Positions 7,875-16,138 of a stretch of DNA of 64,000 nucleotides are shown here, in pieces. A model generated the notes under the pieces. That model worked only from the letters and a program-made list of their open reading frames with translations, ran no database searches and was not told where the DNA came from. This DNA comes from an uncultured Chthonomonas sp. GTDB lineage: Bacteria; Armatimonadota; Chthonomonadetes; Chthonomonadales; Chthonomonadaceae. The stretch lies in contig CAIONQ010000024.1 of the NCBI GenBank assembly GCA_903859705.1, positions 44,708-108,707 of the forward strand. The letters run 5' to 3'. Within the stretch, counting starts at the first letter, position 1; every line of letters starts with the position of its first letter. The position numbers and the translations under genes were made by a program.

Positions 7875-8869
7875 GGCTTGCGCTCAACGTACTTCTTGCA
7901 GAAGTCTAACACACTTCGGGTAAAGGTCCAGGGCTCCGAATCCGGAATGCTTCTTGAGGGAGCATCTACCCAGCTCTCTACCACGTATTCATCCGGGCTG
8001 CCATCAACAAAGGCATAATCGGCACCCTGGCGCATAATGCCTATATACCAGCTGGAATCATCAGCAAGAGATAGCTGCTTCATCCTATCATAATCGGCAT
8101 CCCAGTAGATAAGGCTAAACCGCACTAAGCGCTGCCTGCACTCCTGTTCCAGTTTATGCACATCTGGCCAATTACCAGGAAGAATGGAGTTGCCGATTGT
8201 GAAGTGGTTCCAATCTACATCCAGCCTTAGAAAGTCCAAACCACGAACTCCGGCAGACTTAAGGCGAGCGTTGACCCCATCTACGAATGCTAAGAGTTCT
8301 GTTCTAGAAAGAAATGGATAGGGCTCTACATCCCCTATTGAAACATCCGGGTATTTCTGGTGGACCAGTTGAACAAAACGGGCCGTTTGTTCGATAGCAT
8401 AGGCATCCGGCTTTTTAAGGCTCTGCCGTGTGCAACACAGTGGCTCATCCATGGCAAGAGCTGAAATCTTGCCACCCAGAGCTTCAAACCTATCCCACAT
8501 TTTGCTGCCGACCGCAAAAGCCTGTTCGCCTGTTGGCCCCCACTCCTTAATGGCGCCCACTTCGAGGCCAAATTTAATGCCCCATTGCTGTAACAGTGGC
8601 AGCCATTTCCTCAGTTCGGAATCCGTAAACTGCCTATTTAGATTGTGATCCGCACAGCCGATTACCTGAATGTGCTTTCTGGTTTCTACCCAGGCCAAAG
8701 GATTTTCAAATAGCTGCCGCCACGCCTCACCGTTTGCCCTCCATGGCGGCATCATCCATACCGGACGAGCAGCATCTTTTGAAGCCTGCTGACCTATTGC
8801 CGGTGGGAGGAAGGTTAGGACGGCAATCAGGCAGAGGGCAACGGCTCGTGAACCAGTGTGAGCACGCAT
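7868..8869 (-). CDS. Secreted TIM-barrel-like protein of unknown function
   Basis: A 333-residue protein started at ATG 8869 (AAGGAG seven bases upstream); an ATG at 8899 overlapping the previous gene has no such site. A signal peptide (ALCLIAVLTFLPPAIG) is followed by alternating strand/helix sequence with acidic strand ends, such as IKFGLEVGAIKEWG, ISALAMDEPLC, VSIGDVEPYPFL, LDFLRLDVDWNHF and RFSLIYWDADY. This is the look of a (beta/alpha)8 barrel related to glycoside hydrolases, with Glu and Asp candidates at strand ends. I cannot name the family. It lies 19 bp downstream of a Gfo/Idh/MocA gene, which suggests a sugar-related two-gene unit. Confidence 0.6.
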   Translation of the reverse strand: MRAHTGSRAVALCLIAVLTFLPPAIGQQASKDAARPVWMMPPWRANGEAWRQLFENPLAWVETRKHIQVIGCADHNLNRQFTDSELRKWLPLLQQWGIKFGLEVGAIKEWGPTGEQAFAVGSKMWDRFEALGGKISALAMDEPLCCTRQSLKKPDAYAIEQTARFVQLVHQKYPDVSIGDVEPYPFLSRTELLAFVDGVNARLKSAGVRGLDFLRLDVDWNHFTIGNSILPGNWPDVHKLEQECRQRLVRFSLIYWDADYDRMKQLSLADDSSWYIGIMRQGADYAFVDGSPDEYVVESWVDAPSRSIPDSEPWTFTRSVLDFCKKYVERKPH

Positions 8870-8888
8870 TGAGTGGCTCCTTATGGCA

Positions 8889-9872
8889 TTAGTCAACATT
8901 TACTGCTTGGCCGAGTTTGGCAGATCGGTAGCAGGCATCTATCACGGCCTGTTGCAGAACAGCATCCCGGGTATCATATGCCAGGGGAGTGCCCTCTACA
9001 ATAGCCCTGGAGAAGTGTTCGAACTCCAGCACATAGTGGTTCACCCCGGAAAACGTTTCGGTTTCGGTACCGTTGGATGTGTGAATGTGGATCACAGGGT
9101 TTTCACCTGGAAGAATTGCCAGTGGGCAAACGAGACTGCCCTGCGTGCCGGCAACTTCATATTCACACCTGAAGGGTAGTTCGAACCCGCAATCAAAGCT
9201 GGCGCGCCCGCCCGGAAACTCAAGGATGGCAGAAGCAAGCATATCCACCCCGTACTCCGCATCAAAATCTGCAACTGCATAAACGCGGGTGGGCTCTGCG
9301 TCAAAAAGAAAGCGGGCTTCGCTAATGCAGTAGCACCCAACATCCATAAGTCCGCCGCCGGCAAGCTCCTTGCTTAAGCGCACATTCGGCTTGCGCTCTA
9401 TGCTAAATGTAAATGCGGAGCGAACGTTTCGCAAGGTGCCTATCTTACCGCTCTTAATGAGCTCTCTCACCCTGAGGTGCATGGGATGGAAGCGCCACAT
9501 AAAGGCCTCCATAACCAACACTCCTGAATCAGCCACAACGGCCTGCACTCGTTGAGCTTCGGCGATATTTGCAGCAAAGGGCTTTTCTACGAGGCTATGC
9601 TTGCCAGCCCTCGCGAGCTTAACCGTCCATTCTGGATGCATGCCATTGGGAAGTGGGTTATATACAGCTTCCACTTCTGCATCTTCAAGCAATTCTTCAT
9701 AAGAACCGTAGGCTTTTTTGAAGCCAAACTTTTCTGCAAACTCCTTCGCTTTGCTTACATCGCGGCTAGCAATAGCTGTAAGTTCTACGCCCTGCGCCTT
9801 AAGCATGGCAGGTATGGCTGTGTCTCGGGCAAAGGCTGCACAGCCTATTACTCCCCACTTTACATTTCTCAT
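8889..9872 (-). CDS. Gfo/Idh/MocA family NAD(P)-dependent oxidoreductase
   Basis: A 327-residue protein started at ATG 9872; GAGAGG lies ten bases upstream and the first residues run straight into the Rossmann strand VKWGVIGCAAFARD. Other family marks are IASRDVSKAKEFA, AVYNPLPNGMHPEW and the catalytic-lysine motif LVEKPFA (EKP). The C-terminal alpha/beta domain contains GGGLMDVGCYCISEARFLF. These enzymes oxidise or reduce sugars and cyclitols; the substrate cannot be read from sequence. It heads a probable unit with the secreted TIM-barrel-like gene 19 bp downstream. Confidence 0.9.
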   Translation of the reverse strand: MRNVKWGVIGCAAFARDTAIPAMLKAQGVELTAIASRDVSKAKEFAEKFGFKKAYGSYEELLEDAEVEAVYNPLPNGMHPEWTVKLARAGKHSLVEKPFAANIAEAQRVQAVVADSGVLVMEAFMWRFHPMHLRVRELIKSGKIGTLRNVRSAFTFSIERKPNVRLSKELAGGGLMDVGCYCISEARFLFDAEPTRVYAVADFDAEYGVDMLASAILEFPGGRASFDCGFELPFRCEYEVAGTQGSLVCPLAILPGENPVIHIHTSNGTETETFSGVNHYVLEFEHFSRAIVEGTPLAYDTRDAVLQQAVIDACYRSAKLGQAVNVD

Positions 9873-10077
9873 GGCGATTATGCCTCTCTTAAACAAACCG
9901 GAAAGCCGATAGAATGCGTCTATACTGATGTGCTGTATGCCAATTCGCAAACACCTGGTGTGGGCCCCGCAGGAGTTGGCTATTACGGCGACTAATCTTA
10001 TCACAGTTTATTCGGGCATGCAACCGGAAGTCTGCCCTGCTTTTTTCGTGTTTATCCGGAGTGGAGAGTTCATCTGA

Positions 10078-10629
10078 ATGGCAAAGACAGTTAGGCGCAG
10101 TAAACCGCAGGTTGAAGGCGCATATGGCATTAAGTTCACAGAAATCATCGTAATTGCAATGGTGTTGGCAGCTATCGGGGGTGGCGTACGGTACTACATG
10201 CTGTACAAGAAGTCTCCAACAGCGGCACTCAAAGGGTACTTTGATGCGGTGAAGTCTGGCAATGTTCAGGCACAGTACGAACTTCTGGATGATGACGACA
10301 AGGCACAGTACATGCCTACGTCCAAGGATTATTCATCACACTTTGTTCAATCGCATGGTTACACAGAGCGCGTGGTAGATGTTACGGTGGACCCAACCCC
10401 CGTTACTCCCACGACTACAGAAGTTACCCTGAATGCTACCGTGAATATCCTCGGCAACTCCTCAGGCAAAGAGTTGTGGCAGGCAGGAACTTCCAAAGGG
10501 TTTACTGATAAGTACGTTATGCGCAAAGATAAAGCAGGCTTATGGAAGCTTGTTTTAAGCAAGAGTGGAGATGGCAACGGAAATCTGACGTTGAAGGATG
10601 CCGCCCCAACGCCAGATAGCCAGTACTAA
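10078..10629 (+). CDS. Single-pass membrane protein with NTF2/DUF4878-like domain
   Basis: A 183-residue protein with a basic cytoplasmic start, one membrane helix (about residues 20-42, IIVIAMVLAAIGGGVRYYML) and an extracytoplasmic domain. The segment SPTAALKGYFDAVKSGNVQAQYELL matches the opening helix of NTF2-like domains of the DUF4878 type (one helix carrying A-x3-F/Y-x2-A-x3-G-D/N). The downstream gene, 17 bp away, contains a similar TEAVMEALQTQNWRTFYFV segment, so the two may work together. GGAGAG precedes the ATG. Function unknown. Confidence 0.6.
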   Translation: MAKTVRRSKPQVEGAYGIKFTEIIVIAMVLAAIGGGVRYYMLYKKSPTAALKGYFDAVKSGNVQAQYELLDDDDKAQYMPTSKDYSSHFVQSHGYTERVVDVTVDPTPVTPTTTEVTLNATVNILGNSSGKELWQAGTSKGFTDKYVMRKDKAGLWKLVLSKSGDGNGNLTLKDAAPTPDSQY

Positions 10630-10646
10630 CAGATACGGAGGCCGCA

Positions 10647-12062
10647 ATGGTGAGGTGCTCGAAGTGCGCCACAGAAATCGATAATTCTAAACTTACCCAC
10701 TGTCCTTTCTGCAATTCACCCCTGCCTGCTGCTAACAAGCAGGCAGGCGGCCCACCGCCCTATCCGTTTTCACAACCTCAACCACTTGCGGCGCCACCAC
10801 AGCCGAAACCGCCAGTGCTGAACCCGCAGGTACCACCCCCACCTCCACAACCCGGCTTTTACACGCCACCACCGCAGCCACCCACCAATGCTGCGCCATT
10901 ATTTGGCTCACCGTTGCCGGCGGCCAGGCCGGGCAGTACTCCAGCAAGGCCAACATCAGCTCCCGCAAGCCGCGGTTCCAGATACACACATACCGATGGC
11001 AAGTTAAAGTGGGGAGCTATTGCCTCTGCTTGCTTGATGATACTTTACTATTCTGTGCGTGTTGGCGCACGCCTCGTTTCATATAACCATGGAAACGCTG
11101 GTGCCAGCAACGGTGGGTACTCTGCTTCGGCAAGTGGTTTGGATGAGAACCCATACCTCTCTAAACTCAACACCCCAGAGAGTGCAACAGAAGCGGTTAT
11201 GGAGGCACTGCAAACGCAAAACTGGCGAACGTTCTACTTTGTGAGTGCCTTTTGGCCAGATGCCGCAAGAACCAATGCTGACGCAAACGTGCTTGCAACC
11301 GAGATGCAGATGTTACTGAGTACAAGCACGAACGGCCGAGATTTTCAGGCGGTTATGCGTGCGATGCACGATATTAGGGTAACAGGCGGAGGGGCCGGGG
11401 GAGATAGGTGTAATGTTGCTGTTAGCGCTGGAACCTCCTTTATGGGGCATGCCCTGAAGCTATCCGGCACGGCGCATTTAATAAAACTTTCTGGCCACTG
11501 GTATCTGAACCTGGTTGAGGAGAATGGGCGAACCACATCTTCTGCCTTTTCAGATCTGGCGGGGCTTTCCAACCTGAGATCAGAGAGTGGAACTTTGCTG
11601 TTTCCGCAGGGTGGTAGCTTCTTTCGGCCTGGCATCCAATCTATGGGTCCACGCGGAATTGTTGGTCAACAGCCGGGCTTCCAGCAGGCCCCGCAGGGAG
11701 GACCAGGGGACACACAGGGCTCGGTGCCACCAGGGATGAACTTCCCTCGCGGTAACATGCCCGGCCAGGGCGATATGCCTATGGGAAGAATTCAGCAACC
11801 TGGAAATATGATGCAAGGCAACCCGCAGAACAACATGCCAGGAATGGGTATGCAGGGCCAGCCACCTGGCTTTCCTGGAGGGCCGATGGGGCCACACCTT
11901 ATGCCAGGCCAGCGATTTGGGCCATTTACAGGTTCGCCTGGTTCCGGAGTTCCGGGCTCACCCGGCGCTTCAGAGAGCACGCAGCCGCCCCCGCAAGAGG
12001 GGCAACAAAGTGGGCAGCAGCCGGAGAATGGCGGCCAGCCCGACCGCCGTGGCGGATTTTAA
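10647..12062 (+). CDS. Zinc-ribbon membrane protein with Pro-rich linker and Gly/Met/Gln tail
   Basis: A 471-residue protein with ACGGAGG five bases before ATG. Residues 3-24 form a zinc ribbon (CSKC...CPFC). Residues 30-110 are a Pro/Gln-rich spacer. One membrane helix follows near residues 120-140. An NTF2-like region (PESATEAVMEALQTQNWRTF) resembles the upstream neighbour. The last about 140 residues are low-complexity Gly/Pro/Gln/Met (repeats such as PGFQQAPQGG and GNMPGQGDMPMG). The layout, zinc ribbon inside and sensing domain outside, resembles bacterial zinc-ribbon membrane proteins of unknown role. Probably co-transcribed with the upstream gene. Confidence 0.58.
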   Translation: MVRCSKCATEIDNSKLTHCPFCNSPLPAANKQAGGPPPYPFSQPQPLAAPPQPKPPVLNPQVPPPPPQPGFYTPPPQPPTNAAPLFGSPLPAARPGSTPARPTSAPASRGSRYTHTDGKLKWGAIASACLMILYYSVRVGARLVSYNHGNAGASNGGYSASASGLDENPYLSKLNTPESATEAVMEALQTQNWRTFYFVSAFWPDAARTNADANVLATEMQMLLSTSTNGRDFQAVMRAMHDIRVTGGGAGGDRCNVAVSAGTSFMGHALKLSGTAHLIKLSGHWYLNLVEENGRTTSSAFSDLAGLSNLRSESGTLLFPQGGSFFRPGIQSMGPRGIVGQQPGFQQAPQGGPGDTQGSVPPGMNFPRGNMPGQGDMPMGRIQQPGNMMQGNPQNNMPGMGMQGQPPGFPGGPMGPHLMPGQRFGPFTGSPGSGVPGSPGASESTQPPPQEGQQSGQQPENGGQPDRRGGF

Positions 12063-12102
12063 TACTTGAATATGTGAAAAAAGCTAGCAGCAATGGAATA
12101 AA

Positions 12103-12140
12103 AACTGATATCGCCAGAAGCTTACCTTGCGATATCAGTT
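12103..12140. terminator. Perfect 12-bp inverted repeat with T-tract on the minus strand
   Basis: AACTGATATCGC (12103-12114) pairs exactly with 12129-12140. In the plus direction, that of the flanking genes, it is followed by CAAATC and not by T residues. In the minus direction it is followed by TTTTTATT. It may end the gene upstream by hairpin alone or block antisense transcription. Confidence 0.5.
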
Positions 12141-12226
12141 CAAATCTGCTACACTTTTGAATCTCTCGGTTTACGTCTGCACGCTCAACGTAACCGGAGC
12201 CCGAGCATGCTCTGAATCGTTTAGCT

Positions 12227-12940
12227 ATGTCTGAAATCAAATCTAATTACGGCCATATTCAGGCCCGAGTGCAGGAAGTGGCGGTGCGGACAGGCAGAGA
12301 CCTTGCCGATATCCTCATTGTTGCCGTATCCAAAACTCAGCCTGTGGACCGTATATTAGAGGCTTATGAGGCAGGCATTCGTGATTTCGGGGAATCGTAT
12401 GTGCAGGAAGCTATCCAGAAGATAGACGATCCTGCGCTACAACTGCCGGATATCCGATGGCACTTTATTGGGCATTTGCAGAGCAACAAGGTGCGGTTTG
12501 TTGAGCCCAGGTTCCAGCTGATACATAGCGTGGACTCTGTGCGCCTTGCCACGGAGATATCGAAGCGCGCGGCGGCTTCTGGCCGTGTAGCGCGAATACT
12601 ACTGGAAGTGAAGCTGGATAGCCGGGACACACGTGCCGGCATTGAACCAGAGTGTGCTATTAAAGAGGCCCTCGGCGCCCAGGCATTGACCGGGGTTCGA
12701 CTGGAAGGGCTGATGGGGATCGCACCGTACGACCCGGATTTACAGGCAGGAGCAAGAGCTGAGACAACCCGAAGAGCTTTTCATCGGTTAAACTCACTCT
12801 TTTGCCAACTTCCGGATGCGTGCAGGCAGACGCTTTCCATGGGAATGACCGGCGATTACGAAATCGCCATCGAAGAGGGAGCCAATCTTGTACGGATTGG
12901 CACCGCACTCTTCGGAAACCGCACATATAGCGGAACCTGA
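12227..12940 (+). CDS. yggS: Pyridoxal-phosphate homeostasis protein (YggS/PLPBP)
   Basis: A 237-residue alanine-racemase-N-fold protein that binds PLP and buffers its level rather than acting as an enzyme. The PLP lysine is Lys36 in VAVSKTQP. Family motifs IRDFGESYVQEA, WHFIGHLQSNKV, LIHSVDS and SMGMTGDYEIAIEEGANLVRIGTALFG are all present. It is followed by sepF and proC, an arrangement common in many bacteria (compare ylmE-ylmF and yggS-proC pairs), which supports the call. Confidence 0.95.
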   Translation: MSEIKSNYGHIQARVQEVAVRTGRDLADILIVAVSKTQPVDRILEAYEAGIRDFGESYVQEAIQKIDDPALQLPDIRWHFIGHLQSNKVRFVEPRFQLIHSVDSVRLATEISKRAAASGRVARILLEVKLDSRDTRAGIEPECAIKEALGAQALTGVRLEGLMGIAPYDPDLQAGARAETTRRAFHRLNSLFCQLPDACRQTLSMGMTGDYEIAIEEGANLVRIGTALFGNRTYSGT

Positions 12941-13031
12941 TATCGAAAGATAACAACCTACCGAGCGGGGCAAAGATCCCGCCGCTTTATGGTCAACAGG
13001 TAATACAGACCCAGAGTTCAGGAGTTGCCAG

Positions 13032-13607
13032 GTGAGCCCACAGCCAATGCGTGAATATACACAAGAATCTAATAACGGTTATTACGAAGATGAAGAACCA
13101 CAGCAGGGTTTTCTGTCTCGGTTCGTAGAGAGATTTCGCAGGGGATTCCTCGGCGAGCCCAAGGACGAGGAGTTTGACGAAGTTCAGCAAGAACCTGCCC
13201 AGCCTGAGCCAGCCCATGTTGTGCCCAACACGTCCGTTCGCCAGCCAGCCGCGGCCTCTGTACCCAATGCTCTCACGATGGACCAGGCGAAATCTGGAAG
13301 TGTGCGCATCCGCCGAACAATTGCTAAGGAAGAAGATGTACGTGCAGCAGCCAAAGGCCTGATGAAAGGCGAGCAGCAGATTATTAATCTAGAGCGGTGC
13401 CCCAGCGTGGCTGCGGAAGAGATAATCAACTTCCTCAGTGGCGTGTGCTTCGCCCTTGAAGGTTCCAGCGAAAAAGTGGGAGATAAGGTCTTTCTGTTCG
13501 TGCCAGCCACTGTGGAGGTTTGCTACGATTCTCAAGAAGCAGGAAAGCCAGCCAGTGGCGCGGCACAACGTAAGGCCACGTTTGAGCCACGATCAGGGAC
13601 TCTATGA
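13032..13607 (+). CDS. sepF: Cell division protein SepF
   Basis: SepF binds FtsZ at the division site and anchors it to the membrane. The protein has 191 residues. It has an N-terminal region able to form an amphipathic helix (LSRFVERFRRGFLG), an acidic Pro/Glu linker, then the SepF core (VRIRRTIAKEEDVRAAAKGL, QIINLERCPSVAAEEIINFLSG, KVGDKVFLFVPATVEV). A GTG start at 13032 has AGGAG eight bases upstream; the ATG five codons later has none. Its stop overlaps the proC start as ATGA, so the two are translationally coupled. Confidence 0.92.
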   Translation: MSPQPMREYTQESNNGYYEDEEPQQGFLSRFVERFRRGFLGEPKDEEFDEVQQEPAQPEPAHVVPNTSVRQPAAASVPNALTMDQAKSGSVRIRRTIAKEEDVRAAAKGLMKGEQQIINLERCPSVAAEEIINFLSGVCFALEGSSEKVGDKVFLFVPATVEVCYDSQEAGKPASGAAQRKATFEPRSGTL

Positions 13608-14647
13608 CGGAAAAGACAGGCATTGCACCTGTGGAAGCAGATAGGCCGCGAGAGATTGCCGCAAGTTCTGGCGTGCAGCTAACAGGTGCAGCAGGCGGAT
13701 CGGGGGGTCCGGTGCCCAAGGCCCCCAGACGCGTGTTGACTGGATCTGGAGCGCCGCGTGCGCCGCGCGGCCGCGCTCGTGCACCACAACCTGAACCAGC
13801 AAAGGTCGAAAGTTCGCTTGATGGCCGGCGCATAGGTATCATTGGTGCCGGAGCGATGGGCGGTGCACTGTGCAGGGGCCTTGTTGATTCCCGGATTGTT
13901 ACACCAAGCCGGGTTCTTGTTGCCGACCCTCACACGGCACATGTTCAGGAACTGGCCCGATCTCTGGGCATTGTTGCAGCCGATAGCAATATTGATGCCG
14001 CACGTAACGCAGATATTGTGCTACTTGCGGTTAAGCCCTACAATGTAGAGCCTGTGCTGCGTGAGATTGCGCCCACGCTTGTGCGAGATGAAGGCGCGCC
14101 GTTGCTAATCTGCATTGCGGCTGGTGTATCCACTGCCCGCATTGAGAGCATACTTGCCAGCCTGGCCGATGCACCCAGGGTACCTGTTATAAGGGCAATG
14201 CCTAACACACCAGCACAAGTAGGGAAAGGGGCATGCGCCTATTGCAAGGGCTCTTTCACCGATGCTTCCCATCTGCAGCAAGCCGGCGAGATCTTTCAAT
14301 CTGTAGGCATTGCGGTGGAAGTTCCGGAATCGATGATGGATGCCGTTACCGCTCTCTCCGGCTCTGGCCCGGCCTACATCTATTTGATGATAGAGGCTAT
14401 GGTAGATGGCGGAGTGCGTGCTGGATTGCCGCGCGATATTGCCGCCAAACTTGCATCCCAAACCGTACTTGGCGCAGCCCAGATGGTAATTGATACCGGC
14501 AAACACCCCGCTCAACTGCGAGATATGGTTACCACACCAGCTGGCACAACCATTGAAGCGCTGGCATCGCTGGAGCATTCTGGCTTAAGAGCGGCACTTA
14601 TAGATGCTATCGGCAAAGCAGCTCAACGCAGCCGCGAGCTCGGGTAG
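13604..14647 (+). CDS. proC: Pyrroline-5-carboxylate reductase with disordered N-terminal extension
   Basis: ProC reduces pyrroline-5-carboxylate to proline with NAD(P)H. The Rossmann motif IGIIGAGAMGGAL lies at residues 77-89, followed by VLLAVKPYNVEPVL, VIRAMPNTPAQVG and the C-terminal signature ALSGSGPAYIYLMIEAMVDGGV. The core length is normal, but about 76 residues of Gly/Ala/Pro/Arg-rich sequence precede it (347 total against about 270 usual). The start is fixed by the ATGA overlap with sepF. I see no good internal start directly before the Rossmann strand. The extension may be real or the true start may be internal. Confidence 0.93.
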   Translation: MTEKTGIAPVEADRPREIAASSGVQLTGAAGGSGGPVPKAPRRVLTGSGAPRAPRGRARAPQPEPAKVESSLDGRRIGIIGAGAMGGALCRGLVDSRIVTPSRVLVADPHTAHVQELARSLGIVAADSNIDAARNADIVLLAVKPYNVEPVLREIAPTLVRDEGAPLLICIAAGVSTARIESILASLADAPRVPVIRAMPNTPAQVGKGACAYCKGSFTDASHLQQAGEIFQSVGIAVEVPESMMDAVTALSGSGPAYIYLMIEAMVDGGVRAGLPRDIAAKLASQTVLGAAQMVIDTGKHPAQLRDMVTTPAGTTIEALASLEHSGLRAALIDAIGKAAQRSRELG

Positions 14648-14726
14648 AGAGCAAACTTGTTCACACATGCTGCCCTTAAGGAACATGTGTCCCCCCTCCT
14701 CCGTATCCAGAATCAGCACACTTGCA

Positions 14727-14749
14727 CCGGCGCCTCCAAGGGGCGCCGG
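14727..14749 (+). terminator. GC-rich hairpin downstream of proC
   Basis: CCGGCGCC (14727-14734) pairs with GGCGCCGG (14742-14749). Only a short TTT follows, nine bases on. Possible terminator or leader structure of the next gene. Confidence 0.35.
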
Positions 14750-14790
14750 GCCAGTTTCACAATGGAATGCTGAAAGGCCGGACATCCGCC

Positions 14791-16134
14791 ATGGCGAAAT
14801 GGACCTATATTCGGGCAGTTATGGCTGCGATGCTATTTGCTGGGTATGCACGCGTACCCGCGACCTCGGCAGAAGCTCCCCCCAAGAAACCCGTTGCCCC
14901 GCCAATAGCAAGGTTTGCATTGCCTCTGAATGGTGCATGGAGTACTCGACTTGAGATACCGACGGTGCCAGCATCGTGGCAATCCGAGGCAGCTGCGGAT
15001 GCTCAACTGGAAGCACAACCTTCAGAGCGTTTTTTTAAAGCGTCAGGTGCCGTGTGGTATTGGAAGCGATTTTCTATCCCAGAAGGGTGGCAGGGTAAAA
15101 CAAGGATACTCCGCCTTCAGTTTGATGCCGTTGCCGAGAATGCCGAGGTGTGGCTAAATGGTACTTCCCTTGGCAAACACAGCGGCGGCGGAGTGCCTTT
15201 TGACTTTAATGTAACGAAATCCGCAAAAATTGGCGGAGAAAACCTGTTGGCACTGCGGGTTACGGCACCCATTGGCAGGGTTGGTGGCATCTACCGTGGT
15301 GTGCGGCTTATTGCCCATGACGAGGCCTACGTGAGCTATATCTGGCCTCAAACGGACGTGTTTGGCCATGTAAATATGGAAATTCACCTGCTAAATACAT
15401 CCACAATATCTGGCAGCGCAACCATTGATGTAACTCTGAGTCCGGCAGATACCCCCGTGCGCAGCCTCCAGAAATCTAACCAGGAAGTGCTGCTTACGCC
15501 CGGCAGCAACATCTCTACCTTTATAACCAGCCTCAGAAGCCGAGATCTGCACCTGTGGAACCCCGATAGCCCCAATGTGTACCTCTTGAAAGCAACCTTT
15601 CATCAGGGCAAGGATTTACTGGATGAGCTGGAACTGCCGGTAGGATTTCGCACCATTACGGTAGACCAGGCACAGTGGATGGTTAACGACAAACCCATAG
15701 CCATCACCCCAACCCCACCCGATTACAGGCTGGCAGCTGGCACTAATGGCACCGATGATGAGCAAAAACTGCGCGAACAGCTTCAATCCCTGAAAGGGAG
15801 CGGAACTACCACACTATTCTTATCTGCTCCATCCCCCGAGTTGCTTCGGTTAGCAGACCTTGCAGGGTTGCTGGTTGTTGAATCACCAAGGCAGGGGCTC
15901 AGCAGCGCTGCTGCCCATAGTGAATTGGCTGCGCTGGTAGAGCGAGACAGGCACCACCCGTGCATTGCAGCGTGGTGGCTGAAAGAGAACTGCAGTGCAG
16001 ATGAGCTGGCTTCACTTCGTAAAATGGATCCAAATAGAGTTGTGGAGGCTGGCACTGGTGCAAGCACTAAGATAGCGCTGCCCGGGAAACGCACGTTTGA
16101 GCCCGGGCCTGCCCCGGCAGCGTTAAGGCCTTAA
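14791..16134 (+). CDS. Secreted GH2-like protein, probably without catalytic activity
   Basis: A protein of about 448 residues, started at ATG 14791 so that the signal peptide (YIRAVMAAMLFAGYARV) is N-terminal; an upstream start is possible. It has a glycoside-hydrolase-family-2 jelly-roll (VWYWKRFSIPEGW, LRLQFDAVAENAEVWLNG, RVGGIYRGVRLIA), an Ig-like domain (LLKATFHQG, VGFRTI) and a shortened barrel. Where GH2 enzymes have the acid/base in HPSIxxWSLGNE, this protein reads HPCIAAWWLKEN, so the Asn-Glu pair is reversed. The rest of the barrel with the nucleophile is missing. It may bind carbohydrate. It converges with a minus-strand gene 4 bp beyond its stop. Confidence 0.68.
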   Translation: MAKWTYIRAVMAAMLFAGYARVPATSAEAPPKKPVAPPIARFALPLNGAWSTRLEIPTVPASWQSEAAADAQLEAQPSERFFKASGAVWYWKRFSIPEGWQGKTRILRLQFDAVAENAEVWLNGTSLGKHSGGGVPFDFNVTKSAKIGGENLLALRVTAPIGRVGGIYRGVRLIAHDEAYVSYIWPQTDVFGHVNMEIHLLNTSTISGSATIDVTLSPADTPVRSLQKSNQEVLLTPGSNISTFITSLRSRDLHLWNPDSPNVYLLKATFHQGKDLLDELELPVGFRTITVDQAQWMVNDKPIAITPTPPDYRLAAGTNGTDDEQKLREQLQSLKGSGTTTLFLSAPSPELLRLADLAGLLVVESPRQGLSSAAAHSELAALVERDRHHPCIAAWWLKENCSADELASLRKMDPNRVVEAGTGASTKIALPGKRTFEPGPAPAALRP

Positions 16135-16138
16135 TGGA

